Shown here in pieces: positions 57,245-64,000 of a stretch of DNA of 64,000 nt (positions within the stretch are counted from its first letter, which is position 1; each line of letters starts with the position of its first letter). The translations under genes were made by a program, and so were the position numbers. Source of the stretch: Luzula sylvatica (lineage: Eukaryota; Streptophyta; Magnoliopsida; Poales; Juncaceae); assembly GCA_946800325.1 (NCBI GenBank), contig OX326961.1:42932215-42996214 (forward strand), given 5' to 3'. The notes below the pieces were generated by a model. It ran no database searches, was not told where the DNA came from, and saw only the letters and a list, made by a program, of their open reading frames with translations.

Positions 57245-57572
57245 TTTTTTAATCTTGGATTAATGATTATACATACAACATACCGAGCAATGAACTATTA
57301 AAAAAGATAAGTTCGTGGCGTTAAAAAGCCTAAAATGCCGGAGATTAGCCCCACAGTACACAGAGCAACGATTTCTCTCCATTCAATCACCAATTATCCT
57401 CACTGATATTCTTACTGTTTGGCTATGTTGAAGACCCAAAGCAATTGAGAGGGGGAGATATAGTACTCTTATTTCCTACTCCTATATAATTAAGCCTAAC
57501 CAAAACTACTACTCACCGGTTGAGAGTGCACTGCCCCTTTCACTCTCTATTTACGAGTTTTGAGGGATTGAA

Positions 57573-57776
57573 GTGCAAAAATGTCCGGCAACCAAGGAGG
57601 GTATTGGTGTAAATGAGATCACTGAGACGAGAAACAAGCCAAAGGGAAACCCTCGTCCACGGAGAGGCCAAATTATGACGAGGATCATACAAGACTTGGT
57701 TGGAGGTGGAGGGGGGACTGGCGGAGGAAATGGAGGTCAGTGCGATGCTGCGAACCAGCCCTGCAATGCATCCTGA
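57573..57776 (+). CDS. Small Gly-rich protein with GNPxPxRG motif, copy 2
   Basis: Identical in translation to 8847-9050, with the same absent in-frame ATG and the same upstream TATA-like CTATATAATTAAG (about 57479). Because the duplication is recent, identity here is no evidence of selection. Function unknown; it could equally be a pseudogene. Confidence 0.45.
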   Translation: MQKCPATKEGIGVNEITETRNKPKGNPRPRRGQIMTRIIQDLVGGGGGTGGGNGGQCDAANQPCNAS

Positions 57777-57909
57777 GTCCCTGACCATTCGATATTTCGC
57801 TGGTTACCGCTTAATTACGTATTCGTATTGGGGTTTATCTGTGCTTCATTTTTTACTTTCTGTACATATACTTGTTGAGTGTGAATGTGTGATACTATGT
57901 AGAGAGTAA

Positions 57910-58501
57910 TCTTTGCATATCTTTTAGAACCGTTTATAGCTTTGGTAAAGAAATTTCGGAATATACTTTTTTTTCATTAACAAAATGATTATTATTTTTA
58001 ACTAAAATGTATTATTGATGTGGTGAGTCCCTCACACAGTAACACTATCGTCATTCATGGCCCGGCCCAATGAAACAGTATAGTGCGACCGACCTTTGTC
58101 GCGCGGATTTTTGTATTCTCGTGTTCCTATCTTATCTTAAATTTTTTTGAAAAAAAAAAAAAAAGAACGAGTAAAATTTTATGATAATCTTATGATGGTG
58201 TAAAAAAAACGAGTAAAAGAAGTTACAAACAAAATTTAATAGGGGTAAAATTATGTATAAAAAATGAATTGAACGTCAGAGTTAACAAGAATAAATTAAT
58301 CCATTCATGGGGGAGGGGTTTGAGAGATCTAAAAAGTGGTGACGTTTTTATAATCTTATGATGTTCAGAAAAGTTAGGAGATTTTTGAAATCTTAATAAT
58401 GCTCTCGAGAGATGTTTGATGTTTGAAATTTATAGTTTTTTGTTTGGTACACGAAATTATGGAGATAATTTTTTTGCAAAGAAATTAGTAAGAGAATTAG
58501 A
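57910..58501. other. AT-rich spacer 3' of the small ORF, copy 2
   Basis: Counterpart of 9184-9775; no gene recognised. Confidence 0.45.
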
Positions 58502-58725
58502 AGGTGGAACATTTTTTTTTTTTGAAAATAAAGAAGCGGAGCTTATTTTGGATATATTAATGCAAGTTTAATACATCGTTTTAATTTTACATAATCATGT
58601 AAAAAAAAACCTAGTCTAGCGACCAAAAAATAAATAAAAGACATTTCCTAGGTAATAAACGTTATTACCAAAAACTAAAAGATTAAGGAGATTGAGAAGC
58701 TTTGAGGTAGAGATATGTTTCACGG

Positions 58726-59336
58726 CTAGAAGAAGCGTTTCCATTCCTTTGCTTCGTGGTTGATCCTTGCTATTGTCGAGGCTGGTGGTGTCCTTTGTTG
58801 GTTGAAAATCCGGTTGTTTCGCTCTTTCCAAATACCCCAAATAGTGGCTACAAAATATGTGCCGAGGATCTCCTTTTCTTCATTGGACTTCTTAGCTCGG
58901 GCGTCAAGCCAAAAATTCGGTATTGTATCTCGGGTCTCGAACGGGAACCCGATGATGGTCTTAACCCCTTGCCAAACCCTTCTTGCGTAAGGACAATTTA
59001 CAAGTAGGTGGATTGCCGATTCTTCGACGTTGTTGCAATTTTTGCAAATCGTCTCGTGGGGCCAATTTCTTTTCCTTAAGACGTCTCCCGTTAGAATCCT
59101 CTCGTTTAGAGCTAACCACGCGAATAATCTAGTCTTTATCGGAGCTTTTGTTTTCCATAGGATGGTATTCCATTTGCTCAACAAGCCGGGGTTTATGAGT
59201 AGTTTGTATATTGCGGAGGTGGAGAAGGTGTCCGGTTTGCTCATCCATGATTGTTGGTTAGTTGACGGCTCGAGATCGTATGCAATTCGGAATTGAGGGA
59301 TGATAACGGTCGTTTTCGCACAACAAAAGATTTTTA
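58726..59336 (-). pseudogene. LINE ORF2 zf-RVT domain, copy 2
   Basis: Same frame and residues as 10000-10610, including the ICKNC and HLLVNC zinc-binding pattern; separated from the reverse transcriptase by the LTR. Confidence 0.85.
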
Positions 59337-61703
59337 TGATAAAAGTAGTATTGGACAAATAGGGTTATCGTCCACGAGGAATATATGCACTATTAAATTA
59401 TTATTTAATTCAAAACTTTATGAAATATTATGAAACTTTCCAACTATGTTCATTATCATGTAAATGAGGTCTGGTACAAATTTGGTACGATTTAGAGTTA
59501 TAGATAAAAAGATATTACGAAATTACAAAACAGTCCCTGGCATATTTGTGAAAATATCCAGTTAAGTTTTCGAATCAATATTAGTTCTGAACTGTTTTGT
59601 AATTGAAATAACTAAGGATCTAGAACTCCAAATTAGATGATACTGGTATAGAATTAAAGTATGGGACTGGTACTATACATTGGTGAATTTGGTTTGGTCT
59701 AAAAGTGTCTAGGTATTTTACAATTCATGCACAAACTTGTACAGATACAAATAATCACACAGTTTTACAGTTTAGTCCTAAATTCAGAATAATAAGTTCA
59801 ATATTCAAAATTCTATATCAAATAGAAAATACAACCAAAACATATGATTCAAAAGGTGATTGAAACTAGATTGTTTGATCTTGAATACTAATTAACTGGT
59901 TTTATCTATATAAATCTATAAATCAATTTAAATGGTTGAGGAAAATGTTCTTTAAATTCGGATTCTGTGAAATTAGGTCAAAAATCTGGAAACTGGAATT
60001 TAGGTTTCAAGTGAACTTTGAAAATCAATAACAATTCAACCAAAATTCCAAATTCAAATCTGTAAAAAAGGAATTAAAGATCCGATCAAGATATACAATA
60101 ATTAGTATCAACTACCAATTAAACAGTTGTGAATAATTTTATAATTAATTTAAGAATGTTAGACAGTGATTAACAGAAATTAGGTTTTCTTGACAAATAA
60201 AATTCAAATAAATTAAAATAAAATCCAGAAAAATAGGAAAAAGGTTTCTAATCATCAATAAAGAGTTTATACATATATTTGCATCAGAAAATCACAACCT
60301 AGCCCTACTGTCAGAGAAATAAGGAAAAATATCACCTAATAAAGAGAAAATCGATGAACTCAGAGGCTTTGGAAGGCTTGAGTAGGCAGATCCAGCTTGA
60401 AGAAAGGTAGGAGGAGGTCTGAGGTAGCTCAATTGGCCTAGGCGTCACACCAGTTGGCTGAAAATGACTGAATTGCCCCTGATTTTGTACCAGAACTGGC
60501 TTGAAGATAAACCAGTGGGTTTCAGTCACTTCTCTAACTTCCTTCACCTCTCTAGACTATGCACTAAGCCAGAAAACCCATAAAGATTCTCTCTTTTGAC
60601 TGGTGATGACTGATTTCTCTCTGAAATGGCAAGTTGAGGAGGAAAATAGGGTTGCTGTCTCTCTCAAATCAAACCAAGTGTGGAAGAAGTGTTATTTAGG
60701 CTTAAGGAATGTGGTTGATGCTTTGGAATGGAATGAAACTCTCTCTTGTCGCGTGTCTATCGTTGTGAACCAAAACAGTGGCATTTATAGGAAAAATTCG
60801 TGCTTCCTGGACCAAATTCACCAAAACAAACTCCACGATCACACTCCTCACGTTCCCACGATCGTTTCGAGTACCAGATCATGGAATTTGGTGCACCGGA
60901 GAGGAAGTTACGTCCTCTCCAGTGATTTCTTGCAGAAATCTGGCACTGATTCGATTCTGTTATATTTAACACATCTGAATATCAATGGAGACGTCCATTT
61001 ATAATAAAATGAAGATCATGAAGAGGCAGTTATCTGTTACTGTGCTGAAAGGCTGAGTTCCTCAGTGATCTTCTGCGCCTTCTCTTGTGTAATCTTTCGT
61101 GTAATAATCCACTTGAAAGGGTATATTGGGCTTTTAGTGTGGGCTGGAAACTCTTTGGGCCACAGAAAATCAAGGTAATAGTTGGTTATATGGGTAATTA
61201 ATGGGTCAGTTTCGGATTTGGTGTGGGCTGTTTGGTGTGACCATTCGTGTAACAAGTCATTTAGGTGTGGGACCCGCTTTCTCTCTCTTCGTTTCTCTCT
61301 CTTTCTTCATCCAAATAATTAATGTGAATATACCATTTTGATCAGGAGAACGAGAGGAATTCATATCTGGTTTTGGTTTTGCTCGATTCGAAATAAGAAA
61401 TTTACGTCTTCATTTGGGGAACACAAGTGGGTCCCACTTTTCTCTCTCTTCACTTCTCTCTCATCCCTTCTCTAAATATTATGATATTATATATCAAATT
61501 CATCAGAAAAGGGAGAGGAATGCAGACGTCATCTTCGAGTTGTCAAATTCCCACTTTTAACCCTGAAATTAACACAAATTCAAATAGTTAAGCAATTTCC
61601 ATTGATATTAAAATTATTAACAATTTATATGTTAACTAAATGATTTAATGTGATAATATCTCCTTTTTAACCCTTTAAAACATGCTTAAAATAGCTCTTA
61701 TCA
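59337..61703 (-). mobile_element. Gypsy-like solo LTR in LINE, copy 2
   Basis: Counterpart of 10611-12977; again no matching 5-bp flanks. Confidence 0.65.
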
Positions 61704-63989
61704 AGGGAGAAGGGAGAAGAGGTCTTTGACGAAGTAGGTTAAGTGGTTGTTCAATAAATTTTGTAACTCGGATGCATTCCCGACTCCGTAAATATCTCGT
61801 ATGGTGGACGCCCACATTCCTTGATTATTTTGGCAAATTTTCCATAACCATTTTAGTAATAGAGCGGTGTTGTGGGTTTCTAGGTTTAGCATCCCTAAAC
61901 CTCCATTTTCCTTCGGTAAACATACCTTGTCCCAATTAATTAGACAATGTCCACCAAGACATTCTCGATCTCCCTTCCAAAGAAATTTGCTTGTAATTTT
62001 ATTTATTTCCTTAAATAGCCATTTGGGAAGGCGGAAGCATTGCATGAAATATGTTGGTACCGCATTGAGGACCGACTTCGCGAGGACTAATCGGCCCCCT
62101 AAAGAGAGACACTTTCCTTTCCATCCGGAGAGTCTTGATTGCATTTTTTTTATTAGAGGGATGTAGTCGATTTTCCTTGGTTTTTTGCTGTTTAGGGGCA
62201 TGCCAAGGTACAATATCGGTAGCGATGTTTTCGTACAATTTAGTAACCTCTCAAGTGTCCCGTGTAATTCCTCCGGTACCGCTATCGGCACAAAGGTGGT
62301 TTTGTCCCAATTAATCGCGAGACCCGAGACCCGTTGGAAGAGGTTTAGAGCGTAGGTTAGTACCTTAAGGTTGGTCGGGTGCGCTTCTACAAATAGAATA
62401 GTATCGTCGGCGTATTGTAGCGCCCTAGTAGCAAATTTGACCGGTGATGCCATTAGGTGGCTCGTGTTTTGGAGAAAAGCTTGAAGCGAGTCGGCCACCA
62501 AATCGAATAGCATCGGCGATAAGGGATCGCCTTGTCTTACACCTCGCTTGTGTTTGAATTTTTTCCCTAAATTTCCATTAATTTTAATCCTCGAAGAAGC
62601 CGAGGTAAATAGATCTTTTATCCATCTAACCCACTTTGACGGGAAATCGCGGGCCTCTAAGAGGTTTTGCGCGTAGTCCCACGAAATTGTGTCGAAGGCC
62701 TTGAAGAAGTCTATTTTGAGCATGATCATCAGTATTTTCCTTTTGTGTGCCGCACAAAGCAATTCTCGCGCCGAAAGGAAGACTTCGCCGATCGACCTAT
62801 TTTTTATGAAGGCGGCTTGGTCACGATGAATTAGGTTTTCCATTTTCGGTTGTAGCCTCGTTGCTAGCGTCTTTGAGAATATTTTTCCTATCGTGTTGAT
62901 TACACTAATTGGCCGATAATCGTTTTTTTCTATGGCATCCTCTTTTTTTGGAATTAGAGAGATGGTTGCATTGTTGATGGTGTCGAGATTCAAGGTATGA
63001 TTGTAAAATTCGTCGAATAAGTCTAGTAGGTTAGGTTTTATCAAATTGAAGAATTTTTGATAGAATTCTATTGGGAATCCCTCGGGTCCCACCGATTTTC
63101 CTTTTTTCATGTTCATGATGGTCCCTTGGATTTCCGCTTCAGTGAAGGGGTCCTCTAGGCTTAACAATGATGTCGTGGTGTTTGGTTCGGTTGGTAGTAG
63201 CGTCCGCATGTTATGGGTTAGGGGGACGAGCGGGGCCATGGCAAGGATGTTTTCGTAGTAATTGTCGAATTCCAATTGAATCCAGTTAGGATCGTAGATT
63301 ATTTCATCTTCTATTTTTATTGCCGTTATTTTATTTCCTTTATTCCGTGCCGAGGCTATGGCGTGGAAATATTTGGTGTTAGCATCGCCGAGCTTGAGCC
63401 ACGTACAAGACGATCTTTGTTGCCACATAGCCTCTTTTGTATTGACTATTTCAAATAATTTTTCCTTTGTCGCGATTCTCAACCGTAATTCATCCAATGA
63501 TAAGTCCCGCTCCTCCTCGGCAAGGTCGAGAATTTTGATGATAAGGGTACAATCCTCATGAACGGTGTCGGATGATTTGAATTTTCCTTTAGCCCATTCC
63601 TTTATTTTTTTTCTCGGTTTGTTGAGACATTTTTGGAAGATTTTAATTCCAACATCATTTGTTGATGACGAATCTTGCCAACATTCGGTTAATAGCTCAT
63701 TTAATTCTCCGTATTTGAGCCATGCTCTTTCGAATCTAAAGAGATTTGTTGTCTCAATTCGGGTATTTTGGATTTTTAGGATTATTGGAGCGTGGTCCGA
63801 GGTGGTCATTGGTAGATCTTCGAGAGTGATCGTCACGTTTTGTACGATGAGATGTTCCGAGATGAAAGCTCTATCGAGGCGAGCTAGCGTTGGCATCTCC
63901 CTTTTATTAGACCATGTGAACTTCATTCCCCTTAAGGGGATTTCAGTTAGATCGGCCGCATTAATTGCCTCATCGAACCGCAAAGCCAT
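61701..63989 (-). CDS. LINE ORF2 reverse transcriptase, copy 2 (5' end outside window)
   Basis: A 762-residue open frame identical in translation to the last 762 residues of the 12975-15473 frame, with LIPKKE, KIDFFKAFD, RQGDPLSP and YADD, and the SDHAPI end of the endonuclease. The frame stays open to the window edge; the Met used as its start is internal (residue 71 of copy 1). Confidence 0.9.
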   Translation of the reverse strand: MALRFDEAINAADLTEIPLRGMKFTWSNKREMPTLARLDRAFISEHLIVQNVTITLEDLPMTTSDHAPIILKIQNTRIETTNLFRFERAWLKYGELNELLTECWQDSSSTNDVGIKIFQKCLNKPRKKIKEWAKGKFKSSDTVHEDCTLIIKILDLAEEERDLSLDELRLRIATKEKLFEIVNTKEAMWQQRSSCTWLKLGDANTKYFHAIASARNKGNKITAIKIEDEIIYDPNWIQLEFDNYYENILAMAPLVPLTHNMRTLLPTEPNTTTSLLSLEDPFTEAEIQGTIMNMKKGKSVGPEGFPIEFYQKFFNLIKPNLLDLFDEFYNHTLNLDTINNATISLIPKKEDAIEKNDYRPISVINTIGKIFSKTLATRLQPKMENLIHRDQAAFIKNRSIGEVFLSARELLCAAHKRKILMIMLKIDFFKAFDTISWDYAQNLLEARDFPSKWVRWIKDLFTSASSRIKINGNLGKKFKHKRGVRQGDPLSPMLFDLVADSLQAFLQNTSHLMASPVKFATRALQYADDTILFVEAHPTNLKVLTYALNLFQRVSGLAINWDKTTFVPIAVPEELHGTLERLLNCTKTSLPILYLGMPLNSKKPRKIDYIPLIKKMQSRLSGWKGKCLSLGGRLVLAKSVLNAVPTYFMQCFRLPKWLFKEINKITSKFLWKGDRECLGGHCLINWDKVCLPKENGGLGMLNLETHNTALLLKWLWKICQNNQGMWASTIRDIYGVGNASELQNLLNNHLTYFVKDLFSLLP

Positions 63990-64000
63990 CGTTGTGTTGA

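Larger units (their letters stand above)
46547..64000 (+). repeat. Segmental duplication, copy 2 (runs past window end)
   Basis: Counterpart of 1-15274. The part 46547-48988 matches 1-1596 with visible divergence; 50323-64000 matches 1597-15274 at constant offset and near identity. Two insertions, 47387-48224 and 48998-50322, are private to this copy. The copy is cut by the window end inside LINE ORF2. Confidence 0.95.
58516..64000 (-). mobile_element. L1-type LINE, copy 2 (truncated by window end)
   Basis: 3' part of the element at 9790-18984, with the same poly(A) T-run and 3' target duplication copy at 58502-58515. ORF1 and the captured gene piece would lie beyond the window. Confidence 0.9.

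Overview
The window is AT-rich nuclear DNA from a flowering plant, most likely a eudicot. The evidence is a KIB/DUF295-type F-box gene, an L1-type LINE with CCHC zinc knuckles, a YADD reverse transcriptase and a zf-RVT tail, Ty1/copia and gypsy-like LTRs, a TRIM with an initiator-Met primer-binding site, tRNA-derived SINEs, hAT and Mutator-type MITEs, and a eukaryotic tRNA-Gly(TCC) with no encoded CCA. No operons, CRISPR arrays or prokaryotic genes are present. No undisturbed long protein-coding host gene is visible. The convincing host features are the tRNA, two related small ORFs and decayed gene pieces.

Layout: 1-15274 is copy 1 of a segmental duplication. It holds an F-box pseudogene, a solo LTR, a 2.2-kb Mutator-type element with a nested hAT MITE, several MITEs, a small ORF and most of a 9.2-kb LINE on the minus strand (9790-18984). 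The LINE is split by a gypsy-like LTR and carries a captured coiled-coil gene piece at its 5' end. From 19 to 30 kb the DNA is very AT-rich, with a SINE, a duplicated A-rich tandem array, foldback MITEs and a copia LTR. From 30 to 35.8 kb lie a second small ORF, a Harbinger-type element, a hAT element keeping a transposase C-terminus, and the tRNA. From 36 to 44.9 kb lie a possible Helitron piece and a minus-strand copia remnant ending in two head-to-head LTRs. From 44.9 to 46.5 kb a TRIM is nested in the target-site duplication of a SINE. From 46547 to the window end is copy 2 of the duplication. It is offset by exactly 48,726 bp from position 1597 onward and appears nearly identical there (one substitution noticed), whereas the first 1.6 kb has diverged visibly and gained two more Mutator-type insertions.

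Main interpretation (inference): the change from a diverged to a near-identical pair falls inside the F-box pseudogene at about 1500-1600 / 50320. This is what unequal crossing-over between two older F-box copies would leave, making a tandem unit of about 48.7 kb. A join between haplotypes in the assembly could look similar. The second main observation is that the LINE, its captured gene piece and its 5' leader share one 14-bp target-site duplication, so they inserted together.
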